This document shows, one piece after another, positions 15,101-29,100 of a DNA stretch of 64,000 nt. Position numbers and translations under genes: made by a program. Position 1 is the first letter of the stretch. The number at the start of each line of letters is the position of its first letter. Where the stretch lies: the NCBI RefSeq assembly GCF_020085105.1, contig NC_058052.1, positions 15,452,233 to 15,516,232 on the forward strand. Direction: 5' to 3'. Source of the DNA: Siniperca chuatsi (taxonomy: Eukaryota > Chordata > Actinopteri > Centrarchiformes > Sinipercidae). The notes under the pieces were generated by a model. It saw only the letters and a program-made list of their open reading frames with translations, was not told where the DNA came from and made no database searches.

Positions 15101-15291
15101 CCAGATCCAGCATGTGTGCAGTATCCATTCCACAGCTTGCCTCCAATCCATGTGTGTAGGGCTGGAGTAAAAAGCCCACATAGGGGATCCTTTGTTTAGG
15201 AGAGTCTAGGCATGGAAGATAATTTACAAGCCGCTAAGGTCCTCACGCCATTGGCTGATAATGCTCTGTCTGCGTCTGCAAAAGGCATCCC

Positions 15292-15330
<39 letters not shown>

Positions 15331-18300
15331 TGTGTGTATGTCTGTGTGTGTGCGGCGAGTGGGTGTGCTATAGCAGCACTTTGCTACAGCGGCTCACAGT
15401 CACCCTAGTCATGACACCCAGGCGCTTGCCCTGCGCACGGCTACTGTAGCCAGCGTTTTCTTTTGAGGCTCAAGGAAGGCAAAGCAAGATGGCCACCAAT
15501 ACCTTTTAGGGATATGCTGCCTAAACCGGAGGGGCTTCCTCCGAGGACAGACAAGGTAAAGGCAGTCAGAGTGTTCACCCTGGGGTCTGTTGTTTCGCTG
15601 CAGATGGGTCAGCTACATTGGAGCTCATCTAGAGGTTATCCTCCGTTGTCTCTCTCTCTGCCACCCTGGATTTAGCTGATTGGAGCGCTTTATTTGGAAG
15701 CTGGTGTTGTTATTGTTCCTACTGAATCACTGAGGACCTGGGCTTCTGTGTGTGAGTGTTTGGCTTGTCTTTTCCAGGTGGGTTTAAAGGATGTGACAAC
15801 AAAGTCAGCAATAAAGAGGTCAGTTTCCACGGTAACAGACACCCCTCTTCTCTTTCCCTGTTGCATGTCTTTTTTAGCCGTTGTACTGTATGAAGAGCTC
15901 CTTTGCTTCCCCTTTTCTTTCTTGCAGTGGTTTGGACAGCCATATTTCTGCACCTGCTGTTTTCTGAATGCTTAGCAGGGAAGTGGAGTGCTTGTAAGCC
16001 TTGGATCGTAACTTGTAATTTGGCAGGCTTTACTTGTTTGGCTGCAGTAGTAATGGTATTATTATTGTGTGGTTCGTAGAAAAGGTCCCTCTGTTACTGA
16101 TGTTGTCTTAATCTGTATAGTTTCATAGTTAATTAAGCTCTGCTGGTGTACTGGGAGCCACTTCTTTCAAGTGTATTAGGTTTATTGCCACCTATTAGGG
16201 CCTTCTTTGTCACTGTTTTTCTTTTTATGTAGTATGTTTTGTGTGTTGACTACGTGACATTGAGCTCAGCGCAGACAGGAAACTCTCACTCAATGAATGA
16301 AGGAAATTCTCACGTGTTCAGAGAAACACACATAAACCACTACTTACACTCTCAGCCAGGAAGGAAGCACGCCTTTTCAGTGTTTCATTATAAGGGTGTT
16401 ATACGATAGAGATTCTAGCGGTGTATAATTTCTGCACAGCCGCAAAGTGAGCAAGATGAACATAGCTGAAAGTTACTCAGAATTTATTTCATGAATTTGG
16501 AGCATGCTCTTTTCTGTTGGAGTAGTTCAGTTGACGTGTTTGTATGTGAACATGTTTATATGCATATGTGAGTGTGTTTGTATGTCTGTGTTATTGAGTT
16601 AAGAATAGATACACACTCCTTCAAAGTTCCTTGGAGACCCAGAGGTTGTTAGGATTCAAGCTGCAGTCATGCTTTTGTTGCTAGGGTAAGTCTCTGAACG
16701 TGTGTTTGTGTAAAGCACTCACCCTTAGCTACTCTAGCGTATATGTTTTGTTGATTTTTAAAGCTTTGACAGGCGCAGCAGTTGAGTATGTGTTTGTCTA
16801 ACAGAAAAAAAGAAGACTGTGTTTGCATTTAAAACAGTAGAGTACAGTACTGTGTGAGTGACTTCAGACACCCTGAGGCAGACACAAGCACCACACAAAG
16901 ACACAGCCCTAACACATCACAGACCCAGCTCCCTCCAGAGACCCAGTGACTAAATGAGAGCACATGACTCTGCATTTACATCCTGCATTAGGCTTTTTGT
17001 TATCACAAGGCTAAATGTAACATAATTAAAAACAGGGACTGTACTTTGATGTGAGCTTTGGACCTTGAACACTTGGATGTACAAATGGATGCACACGCAT
17101 ACACATGCATAGAGACACGCGTGTGTCTGGTGCAGTGCTGGAAGCCAGCCAGTGCTGCTTTGTCATTGAAAGCAGTTTATTGTGACAGACACACTGCCTT
17201 TTCCCTCTCTGTCTCTCTCTCTCTCCCTGCTCCACATCTTTTCCACTCTTCTTCTCACTCTCTCATTTGAATGTCGCGGCGGCCCATTTCCACATGCTGT
17301 GTGGAGCTCGTATCTCACCCTGTTGCATCAACAGCTTTGGTGTTGCCTCAGCCTGAGTTTCAGTTATCTGTTGCATCAGCGGTGTGTTTCTAGTAGTAAG
17401 GCACAGTCCTGACAGCCATGGAGAGTGCAGTGGACTGGGGAGAAAGCGCAATGGATAAGAGAGGGATCAGGAATACCACATCAGTGGAAAGACTTGGTGA
17501 TAAATTTGCTCCACCATATTAATCATGTCTGATCTCAACATTTCATTTCATCATGAACAGCTCTGTGGTCACTGCAACTCTCCCTTGCATTGTCAAACAA
17601 CAGTTCAACCTCTGCTTAAAGGAAAAATCTTTAACCTTGTTTTAATAAACAACTTTTGGCAATGTGCCTTGCATTCATGTGGTTAACTGGCCAAGAATAT
17701 ACACAAGGCAGTGCCATGTTGAGATATTTCCAGCACAGCTACAACAGACTTAAACATGAGAAACATTTTCAGCTATCTCAGCCATCAGTGGTAAACCCCA
17801 GGTTCAACAGTGCCAGTCCCACAAAGTTAAAGAACAAGGGCTTCTATCTAGAGCAGCATGTTTTATGGATTTTCAGCAATCAGGAAAAAAAATCATTGCA
17901 GAAGAGGTTGATATACAAATCTTTCCAATGACTTGGTCTGGCTTCAGTTGTCTTAACAGCTACTCTCTTTCCTTGACTACAAAATCTTGCTTTTCTCTTT
18001 CTTTTGCTAGCACATTTGTAATCAAATGCTAAATGCAACAAAATTCACACGGCAGCTTATTGGGTGTCAAATTTAGCCCATTCTAAATATATTGTATACT
18101 AATCTCCATGCATAATGAAGGATCTTTAGAAACTAGTTTTAACTGTCCTTGTTTTAAAACATTTGTGAAGAACTTCTCTCTGACTTCACACTGCACAGCA
18201 ACAGATCTCCTTAAGGTACAGTATTGTTCAAAATAATAGCAGTACAATGTGACTAACCAGAATAATCAAGGTTTTTAGTATATTTTTTATTGCTACGTGG

Positions 18301-21300
18301 CAAACAAGTTACCAGTAGGTTCAGTAGATTCTCAGAAAACAAACAAGACCCAGCATTCATGATATGCACGCTCTTAAGGCTGTGCAATTGGGGTATTAGT
18401 TGAAAGGGGTGTGTTCAAAAAAATAGCAGTGTCTACCTTTGACTGTACAAACTCAAAACTATTTTGTACAAAAAAATTTTTTTTCTGGGATTTAGCAATC
18501 CTGTGAATCACTAAACTAATATTTAGTTGTATGACCACAGTTTTTTAAAACTGCTTGACATCTGTGTGGCATGGAGTCAACCAACTTGTGGCACCTCTCA
18601 GCTGTTATTCCACTCCATGATTCTTTAACAACATTCCACAATTCATTCACATTTCTTGGTTTTGCTTCAGAAACAGCATTTTTGATATCACCCCACAAGT
18701 TCTCAATTGGATTAAGGTCTGGAGATTGGGCTGGCCACTCCATAACATTAATTTTGTTGGTTTGGAACCAAGACTTTGCCCGTTTACTAGTGTGTTTTGG
18801 GTCATTGTCTTGTTGAAACAACCATTTCAAGGGCATGTCCTCTTCAGCATAGGGCAACATGACCTCTTCAAGTATTTTAACATATGCAAACTGATCCATG
18901 ATCCCTGGTATGCGATAAATAGGCCCAACACCATAGTAGGAGAAACATGCCCATATCATGATGCTTGCACCTCCATGCTTCACTGTCTTCACTGTGTACT
19001 GTGGCTTGAATTCAGAGTTTGGGGTCGTCTCACAAACTGCCTGTGGCCCTTGGACCCAAAAAGAACTATTTTGCTCTCATCAGTCCACAAAATGTTCCTC
19101 CATTTCTCTTTAGGCCAGTTGATGTGTTCTTTGGCAAATTGTAACCTCTTCTGCACATGCCTTTTTTTAACAGAGGGACTTTGCGGGGGGATTCTTGAAA
19201 ATAGATTAGCTTCACACAGACGTCTTCTAACTGTCACAGTACTTACAGGTAACTCCAGACTGTCTTTGATCATCCTGGAGGTGATCATTGGCTGAGCCTT
19301 TGCCATTCTGGTTATTCTTCTATCCATTTTGATGGTTGTCTTCCGTTTTCTTCCACGTCTCTCTGGTTTTGCTCTCCATTTTAAGGCATTGGAGATCATT
19401 TTAGCTGAACAGCCTATCATTTTTGCACCTCTTTATAGGTTTTCCCCTCCAATCAACTTTTTAATCAAAGTACGCTGTTCTTCTGAACAATGTCTTGAAC
19501 GACCCATTTTCCTCAGCTTTCAAATGCATGTTCAACAAGTGTTGGCTTCATCCTTAAATAGGGGCCACCTGATTCACACCTGTTTCTTCACAAAATTGAT
19601 GACCTCAGTGATTGAATGCCACACTGCTATTTTTTTTAACACACCCCTTTCAACTAATTCAACTAATACCCCAATTGCACAGCCTTAAGAGCGTGCATAT
19701 CATGAATGCTGGGTCTCATTTGTTTTCTGAGAATCTACTGAACCTACTGGTAACTTGTTTGCCACGTAGCAATAAAAAATATACTAAAAACCTTGATTAT
19801 TCTGGTTAGTCACATTGTACTGCTATTATTTTGAACAATACTGTAACTAACAACCTTCTTTAAACACCCAATGCAGGAGATTGCTCAGTATTAATCCTCT
19901 TAGACCTCAGCACTGCCTTCGACACCCTTATATTTTCCAGTTTTAATTGAGTGCTTTTAGCTCTGGAAGACTGCTTCATCTCTTATTTATCAATGCCTTC
20001 TTCCTCATGAATGACAGTTCATGCCTTCACATGTGGGATGTCACAAGGCTCAATGCTTTTTTCACTGTACATGCTTGAAAGTCAAACACACTTAATATTT
20101 GATCCAGTCTTTTAAGTTGACTAACCCCAGCTCCAGCTTTGGGTTGATTTTTAGCAACAATATGACTTTGAGGATTGTTTTGTTTTGTGAAAAGCAGTAG
20201 AATTTAGTATATTATATTACAGTAATAGATGGGCAGCTGTGGCTCAGGAGGTAGAGCAGGTCTTAAGTAATCGCAGGGTTAATGGTTCAGTTCCCCACAG
20301 GTGTCCTTGTGTTGCTTCCAAGGGTTAGGACACTGCCTCGCATGGTAGCTCTGCTGCCATCTGTGTGTGCATGGGTGAATGAGAGGCACTTTGGATGAAA
20401 GCGCTACATTTTCATATATGATATACTACTGTAATTGGTTAAATACAGTAAAAGTAGTATATTAATAGCAGAGGTAGAATTAATGAATTACAAGTACTCA
20501 TGTTTCTGTAATTTAGTAACTTTTTTGTGTACTTGTACTTTTTTGAGTATTTTTAAAAGTCAGTAATTTTACTTCTACTTAAGTATGTTTTAAATTAAGT
20601 AAAGTAGTTCGCTACATTTGTACATCGATCCATTACTGAGTAAATTATTTATTTTTGCTTTAAAATGGTGAAAAATGGGGAAAAATTGACTTGGACCAGA
20701 CACCAATCAAATGCATCGCATCAAAAACCAGCCAACCAGATGAAAATGTCATGCATCTCGCCAAACAGCGGTACCGGTTGATTTTCAAGGAGTCCGACTC
20801 CAAGCCAAAGAAGGAGAGCTCCAGTTACACATCAAAATAAGTTGTATACGACATACTAAATATTTCTGGAACGCTGCATGTGAGAGACTTACTTTTTTTT
20901 TTTGCCCAGAAGCTAACTGTTGTGCCTTTCCAATGAGGGCTCTGATTGTATCCCTTTAAGAAGGTTTGTAATCCAGCCTCAGTGTCTTTTTGGAGACTTT
21001 GGAAAATAGATCCATAATGATAAATCCGACAATGGATGTCTTCTGTGATTATTTATCAATTTTTCCGTGTTGAAAACAGTTATTGTTGTTAGCTGTCTGG
21101 CAGCCACAATGCCTTGGGTTGAGTCTTTCGACCAATCAGAGGCTGCGTTTGTGACTGGCCGTGTGTGGAAGCCATGGTCTCCCTTTAATTATAACTGGGA
21201 GCTGAGGGCTACAGATTACACAATAAGATAATAATAAAATAATATTATAAAGAGTACGGTCTAGACCTGCTCTATAGGAAAAGTGCAATGAGATAACTTC

Positions 21301-23061
21301 TGTTATGAATTGGCGCTATATAAATAAAACTGAATTGAATTGAATTAAGCATGGGGTGCATGTGTAAGGTAACCTTGGCAAAATGTGTTTGTGATAAAAA
21401 TCAACTAAGTAACAAATTCACTTTTACTTTGAGTACTTTTTAAGTGAGTGACTTTTTACTTTTATTTTAGTCATTTTTTACACAAATACTTGAAATACTG
21501 AAATACAATTTCAGTCAAATAACAATACTTCTACTTGAGTAGGATATTTCAGTACTCTTTACACCTTGGATTAATAGTACATCATGGAAAAGAACAAAGC
21601 TGAACAGAGCACATGTAACTGATAAACTCAAGTGTTTTCTGTTTGGTCTGTGGGTTCATAGGAGTCTTGTTTATATTGAAGTATTGTTTCTGCTTACTCT
21701 TGATCTGTCAGCTTGGAGTGCACATCTCCTGCTGAAAAATGCATTAAAACAGTGGCAGTGATGGAGTTTAATGGGTGTTTATGCCAGGTAAACAGTGCTA
21801 AAGAACGAATCTCCAGCTAACCTGCAGTTGCACTCGTTCATTAGAGGGAAAATAGGATACCTCTCTCTCACACACACACACACACACACCATAAACATAC
21901 AGTACACACAGCTCACAGTAATGCACACATATCCTCCAGCTCCTGCAAATGAGTTTAAGATCCTTTTGTCAGCTGAGTCTTGGCACATGATGCAGTGTTT
22001 TTTTTATCTTTGTCACACTGCAACATTTTTAATCACTCTTCCACCGCTGAAGACTTTAGTTGTGAATGTAATGCAGGGTTAAATCCTGCAGTAAGAAGCA
22101 GCTTGACTTGACTTCAGTTGATCAAATACTCACTCAAAATGATAAAAAAAATGTAATTGCAGAAATACTGTATTTAAGCTAGATTTTTTGTCAGAATGGG
22201 TTTGCTTTAGTGCCCTTTTAGTTTCAGATAACATGTAAACAACAATATTCTGGCACACTGGTGTAGCAAACAGACTGTCTCCAAAGCTTTGATAAAATTG
22301 CCTTATCTTCTATTTCTCCCCAAATCAACTGATTTTTTTCCTGTTCTGGAGTTATGATTGTCTGCACTTCCTATGGTATTTTGTATTCAACATTGCTTTT
22401 GGGGGCAATCAATATGTCAATACTATGGACCTTTGGATGGTTGTAGCTCTGCTGGCAGTCAAATTCCACCTTAGCCGAATGGTCAAGCAGTGCTGTAGCT
22501 GCGCTGTGTCTGGAAAAGACCCCGAGTGGGTTAATCAGTCACTTAACAATTCACCAGGGTTAACATGGCAGGCTTGCTGCGTTAGTAATCACATGTGCTT
22601 GCATACACTGTGCATGCATGCCCATGAACACACCTACAAACCCAGCACAAACACAACATGTAAATGCACATTGCACACTTGCCCTCAGTGACCCACTGTG
22701 ACGCAGTCATGAACTGTGCGTGACTCCAAATGTTTACTCGTTGGCTCTCGGCTACCTGTGGGTCTGTGGCTCTAAACACTCCACAGCTCAGGCAGGAATG
22801 TCGTCCTGATTGAAGCCTCAACTGTGCACTAACACAGTTAAACTTTTTATTAGCTCTGTTTAGAGATCGGTTTCAGCAAGATTTATAGAAAGCAGATTAT
22901 TTGTTTTCACATGCCATAATATTTTCCACAGCCTTGATAGTGGCTGCAGCAGATGCTCATGCCATGCTGGGAGGCAATCTGTTGTGCTGTGTGCCGTGAC
23001 TGTTTAGAACAAGCTGAATCACTATATACTGCCAGAGCTTGTTGAGTCACCTCTCTCTTCT

Positions 23062-23110
<49 letters not shown>

Positions 23111-26100
23111 TCTGTCTCAGGTGGTTCCAGAAAGTGGGTCGGTAAATGGCAAAGGCAAGGCACAGATGGATGACACCCACACGGCAGCAGAGGAGGATGA
23201 GGGGGAGGAAGGCCACATACCTCATACACAATCTCCCCCTATCACCCACTCGCTCACCCACAACCTGGCTTTGGACCAATGCGGACGGCCAGCACTTGTT
23301 AAAAGAGAGCCCGGGCTGGAGCTGACCAGCATTGCACTTCATCAACACGTATGCTCTTCTGTGACTTTTCAGAATGGTTCGGCTGACAACCTTACAAAAC
23401 CTAATGGTGCTAATAAGACCACTGGGTCACACTCTGATCTGAAGTTGGCATATAAAAGGACTACGATTGGATCAGAGCCTCAAAGGACTATAATAGCTGC
23501 AATCCCTAAAGACTGCTCTGAGAATGGACCCAAGACTCCTCCAGATGACATGTCAGTTCCTCTAAAGAAGATCAAACTGGAGGAGCCGTGGATGTGGATC
23601 ACTGAACAGGCCACCACACAGCTGAGTGATGAAGATGAGGTCTGCGAAGACCCGCTGTCCACGCTGGCGGCCGTGGTGTGTCTTTCTGTCACAGAGAGGA
23701 AGGGACTGGAGGAGAAACTTTTCAGCTCACGTTCTCCAATTGTTTGCTCCATCAAAACAGAGCCACCAGATTTGCACTTCGTCAAAAAAGAGCCAGAGGA
23801 CTTAAAGAATGATTTGTGTCAGAAAAGCACTCCTGTTAACCTGCAAAAGACTCCCCAGCCTATCAAAAGTGAACCTCCTCCAAGTGTCTTGCTACCAAGC
23901 GTGCAGTTTTTGGCAGAGAGGAGAAATCTTAGTTTTGATCAGGCTATTGCTATTGAGGCCTTGACTCAACTGGCAGCTATACCTCAGTGCACCCCAGGGT
24001 CCATTAAAGCTGAAAGTAAGTGTGAACATCCCATTTCTACTGCTGCCCCATTTTCAACCTCCAATACAAATACAACCCTGCAAGAAGTAGAACCCACAGC
24101 AGCTATCCGCTACAACAAAGTCTCGGTCATCAGCTCACCCCACCAGACGTCAGTCATACGCCCTCCTGTGGCCAGACAAGGGAATGTCATCCAGTGCTCC
24201 CAGGGGTCCAGCTCTAACACAAAGCTGTCTCTGCAGGACCTCCTAGAGGCCAGCACAGGCGGTGATAAAGCACCCTGCAGGAGGACAGAACAGGGCTTTG
24301 GTCCTCATGTCATCAAGTCGGAATGCAACTATAAAAATCCCAGTGACATGAAGTTCAGTAAAGATCATGAGCGGTTGTTTGGGGAGCACAGAGACAAGGT
24401 TGTTGGTCAACCGTGTAGAAACAGAGATGAGGAGGAGGTGGCAGCTCAGCTGGCAGACCTGGCCTTTATCATCCAGTCCCGACACAACCAGCAGTCAAAG
24501 AACAACCCTCAAAAAGGAACACCTGTGTCAGCCATCAAATACAACTACAACTCCCAGCTACCCCCCAGTCAGAAAAAGACCCTTGTAAAAAAAGCTAAAG
24601 CTACGCCTTCCAAGCCCAGGAAGAAAAAAATAAGTGATGGACTACATGAGGGAATCAACTGCAGGACCCCCCTCTCAAAACGCATGCCAAATGGAGAGAC
24701 GTCCTACAGGAGCAGAGGCAAGAAGATTCTCCTGCAGGGGAAATCAGGCCTTCACCACAAGAGGAACCTGTTTCTGCCTCAGGCTCAAATTGACCTGAAG
24801 AGATACTTGGCTGAGGCTCAGGAGGAAAGGAGGCAACTCATCCATCACAGTAACGGACACAATACAGCCCTCTTAGGGCCACATACTCAGAACTACAGCA
24901 CTCTCACAAAGATCAACCACACTCATGGTCAAGAAAACCAGCCATGGTTCCTTTCAAATGGTCCACTCCAACAACATAATCCATGCAATGGTCATGCTGC
25001 AGGACCGGGGCAGGAGTGTGAAAGGCATTTGTTATCTCAGGTACCGCAGCCCTGTGGTGGGCTGCAGCATGGTGCTGATCCTAACACCAGCCCAGCCAGT
25101 GCTGCTTTCTTCAGCCACACCACTGGGCACCATGGTCTGGCTAATGGCTTCTCAGGGGCTCGACAGTCCCCCCCTCTAAGCCAGCAGAGCTACTACAAAC
25201 TGGAGAGGTCAGGACCTGTCACTGTCCTTTCCACGGCTACTGATGGGGATTTGGGCCACTCTGCAGAGTCAACTCCATCCAAGAACAGCATCAACAGCTT
25301 TCTGGAGTCTCCTATAAGGTTTCTGGATACCCCTATCAAGAACTTGCTCAATACACCTTCCAAAAAACTGGCTGATCTTCCATCCTGTCAATGCATGGGT
25401 GAGTTGGATTAGTTGGATACATTGGATATATTCCACTTTGTGACTAAATGTGCCCTGAAAGATTGCTTTCGAGTAAAAACTGACTCTGGTTTTTCTGCTT
25501 CTCTCTCTCTCTAATGCAAACACACACACACACACTAGCTGTGTCCTAATTCAGGGGCCAATTCAAGCAAAAGGAGGCCACATTTCTCTGCCATATTTGG
25601 AGGAGGCTTTGGGATGTTTTGTGGAGTCTTGTTGATCCATTATGATGTATTTGGTCTTGAAATGCGGACTTCCAAGATGGTGGCCCCTGAACTGAGATCC
25701 AGCTAAATTTACTGTGTAAACCACATATACATATCTGTAAACAGGGCGTTAGTGTTTTTCTCAAAAATATACCAGCATCACATCAGTATTTGAGGGACAA
25801 TTAAGACACTACACTCAGTGAAGTGGCTGTGATTTCCAATAGATCTTGATTTTTTTCCCCACAGACCAAATCATTGAAAAGGAGGAAGGCCCTTACTATA
25901 CACACCTTGGGGCAGGACCCAGTGTTGCTGCAGTGAGGGAATTGATGGAGAACAGGTAGAGTGACTACTACCACTCTGTTTACACATGAGTATGTGGGTG
26001 TGTTTACTTCCACAAATGGTGTGAGCCTACAAGTCAACCACAGGCTTGGTGGAATGGGGCGGGGTCACAGCCAAAGAGTCTGTGATTAAAAAGGAAGCAT

Positions 26101-29100
26101 TGCTGAGCTAGCTCAACACATTCACCCTCTGTCTCAGCTACACACATGTGCACACAACACACAGAGCGTGTTGAAACAGGAAACCCCCCAGAGCTGAGAC
26201 GAGGGGCCCGTAAACCAAGATGACAGCCAGTTTAAAACAACTTGAGGTCCATCACAGTCCATCTGAAAGCCACACTTAACTGAAAAAAATCATTCTGCAG
26301 TCATCAATGACAAATGTATTTTTTAATCAAAGATATTTGAGTATTCTGTACTAACATGTGTGGACTACCGTGCTGTGCATTGGTGTATATAAAACCGATT
26401 AATACAGTCTGCATTTTATTGATTGCAGGTGTGGGCACAAATGTTTGATTTGTGTATTGTCAGTTGTCCTCAGGTATGGGTACCAATGTAATGTTGTTTA
26501 ATATGTGTTATCAGTGATATGTGCTCTGTGGTCAATAGCACAAATGTATGGTTTATCTTATGTGTGTCACAGGTATGGTGCCAAAGGAAATGCAGTAAGG
26601 GTGGAAGTTGTTGTTTACACTGGGAAAGAAGGAAAGAGCTCCCAGGGGTGTCCAATAGCTAAATGGGTATGTGGCTGGTGTTTGTGTTCATGGAAGTATC
26701 CTAAATGTCCTGAATATAAGTCTGTCTCTTGTTGATCCCACCAGAGTATATTTAGGGGCAGAGACGGAAGTCACTCCCAGATTCTTACCCTTACCACAAC
26801 CACAGTAAACCCTTAGCTGCCCCCAACCATGTAACCATAACCTAAATATAATCATTTCCAACTTTAGCCCTAAACATGACATGTCAAGGCTTACACCTAC
26901 ACATTACCATTTTTTAAACTATTGTCTTAAAACCCAATCTTGTGGTTTGGCAGGTAAATCACAGTGCAGTCATTACCCAGTAGGAATCCATGATTTTGTG
27001 ATATTGTTTAATGCTTATTTTTGCTGTGTTTTTCTGTGCTACAGTGCTGTCGTTCTCTTGTAACCTGCTTGTTTTCTGTGTGTATGTGTGCACATTCATC
27101 CGACAGGTGATCAGGCGTGGCAGTGAAGAGGAGAAGCTGCTGTGTTTGGTCCGCCAGAGGCCAGGGCACTACTGTGACAGTGCCATGTTGGTGATCCTCA
27201 TCCTGGCGTGGGAGGGAATCCCTCGGCCTGTGGCGGACAATCTCTACCAGGACCTCACAGAGTCCCTCTTTAAATACGGCTCCCCCACCAGCCGTCGCTG
27301 TGCCCTCAATGAGGAGTGAGTACCTTTTCCTTTGTTTTGCAATGACAGTACTTCTTCCCAGCCTTGTTCGTTTCTTTATCTTGCTGCCGCCACTCTCCAC
27401 AGTCGTACGTGTGCATGCCAGGGTTTGGATCCGGACACCTGCGGTGCTTCATTTTCCTTTGGCTGCTCCTGGAGTATGTACTTCAATGGCTGTAAGTTTG
27501 CCCGCAGCAAAGTGCCCCGCAAGTTTCGCCTGCTTGGAGACTACCGGGAGGAGGTGAGGGAGTGGACAGCTTCCACACATCGTAGAGGAAATCATGTTTC
27601 ACAATTTCTCCTATTTGTTTCTACTGGTGTTACAGTGATGTGAGAGGATATTTTGTGTATAATCAGTATGCTAGCTTCTCATTATTATAGTTTCGGTTTT
27701 GGCTGTATGTTGTATCAGACAAATTCTGTTCCTTCTCTGAATTTTATCTGCAATATAGGCAGACTTAGTTGATCGAATCGTTCCCAAACATTTGCCTCCT
27801 AGTGGTTAATGTTGGATATGATAATCACACCTGTAGGCAAGCAGGACTTTTTTTAAAATCAGCTGTTATTCAACCAAAACTCCTAAATCTGTCCATTAAT
27901 TTTAGGAGGAGAAGGTAGAGAGCATCCTTCAGAGTCTCGCCACTGACCTCGCACCACTCTACAAAAGACTGGCTCCTGAGGCCTTCCAAAACCAGGTATG
28001 AAACATTAAACAGCTACCACACTTACCTCTGATAATCGCTGGCTCTCTTAGGCTAGTATTAATAGGATTCTAATACAATTGAAAACTTACTTTGAATCTT
28101 TTACTGTCTTCACCACAAACCAAACTCTTCTCATGTCTTGTCCTTTCACATCTCATAGGTGGAAAATGAGGAGGCAGGTGGGGACTGTCGGCTGGGCAGG
28201 AGGGAGGGGCGTCCTTTTTCTGGGGTCACAGCCTGTGTGGATTTCTGTGCCCACGCTCACAAGGACACTCACAACATGAATAATGGCAGCACTGTGGTGA
28301 GCGAGCTACGAGTGTGACACCATGCTATCTACTTCTATATCTCTATCCCAACCTATTTCGAAGGTCATTGGTTCTAGTTTGGGTTCAGTCTCTTGAGGTA
28401 TTGATTGGATATGGCCTAATGTTTGTGTTGAACAATTTGCGTTTTGTCTGTGTCCTTTTTCAGGTTTGCACTTTAACCAAGGAAGATAACCGTGCAGTGC
28501 GTAACATACCAGAGGATGAGCAGCTCCATGTTCTGCCACTTTACAGGATCTCTGACAGGGATGAGTTTGGTCGAGTTGAGGGCCAGTGGGCCAAGATCCA
28601 AAGTGGTGCTCTGCAAGTTCTGTCTTCCTTTCCCCGAGAGGTGAGTGAACACTATGTTGTTTTTCTTTTCTTTATAACTGCAACAGCGTTTGCAACCTGG
28701 TTTGACCTTTGTTGCAAAAATGCAAAACAAAATTAAAAACATGTATCATGTTTTAAATCATAGATTTTTTTGTATTTATCAGGTGCGTCTACTGGCTGAG
28801 CCAGTGAAATCAGCCCGTAAGATTAGACAAGAGGCTCGTCTGAAGGCTCAAGCAGAGAAACTGGAGAAGAAGCTCGGGCTGACTCCTGTCACTCCTGGGA
28901 AAGTGAAAAGTGAAACCCCCAACAAAGGTAGTAAATCCAAGTCTCTGGTCACGTTGTTAATCTACTTAAATAAGTAATACGTTGAAGTCAAAAAGTGTAA
29001 ATGCTTTTTGATGTTTTCACATCAGTGTTTTAGAAATACATGTATTTTCTAATTCCAAAACAGAGCCTCAAGGCTACTACAGCTCACACAGACTACCACC

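Larger units (their letters stand above)
3137..23120 (+). other. tet1 intron 1 (20 kb, repeat-rich)
   Basis: No protein-coding gene other than a transposase remnant was found here. The intron holds a dispersed 650-bp repeat (3930-4575) and a degraded copy (4765-5045), a teleost repeat (6720-7240), a hAT-type MITE relic (14605-15000), a Tc1 element (18219-19843), a LINE reverse-transcriptase fossil (19871-20096), a tRNA-derived SINE (20230-20412), a composite element (20460-21570), several GT/CA microsatellites and a C-rich tract (11456-11502). Long stretches (7240-11455, 11503-14604, 15360-18216, 21890-23060) show only AT-rich sequence and short simple repeats. All open frames here lack splice context or family similarity. 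Confidence 0.8.

Noticed and set aside
18726-19295. 189-codon plus-strand open frame
   Set aside because: It is antisense to the Tc1 transposase remnant and mirrors its codons.
20230-20310. tRNA gene
   Set aside because: A and B boxes are present but no cloverleaf can be kept and the body continues as a SINE.
22582-22821. Minus-strand Cys-rich open frame
   Set aside because: Encoded by CA/TG-rich sequence in the tet1 intron; no domain, no splice signals.
23022-23348. Minus-strand frames with Glu-Arg repeats
   Set aside because: A product of translating the CT microsatellite antisense to tet1 exon 2.
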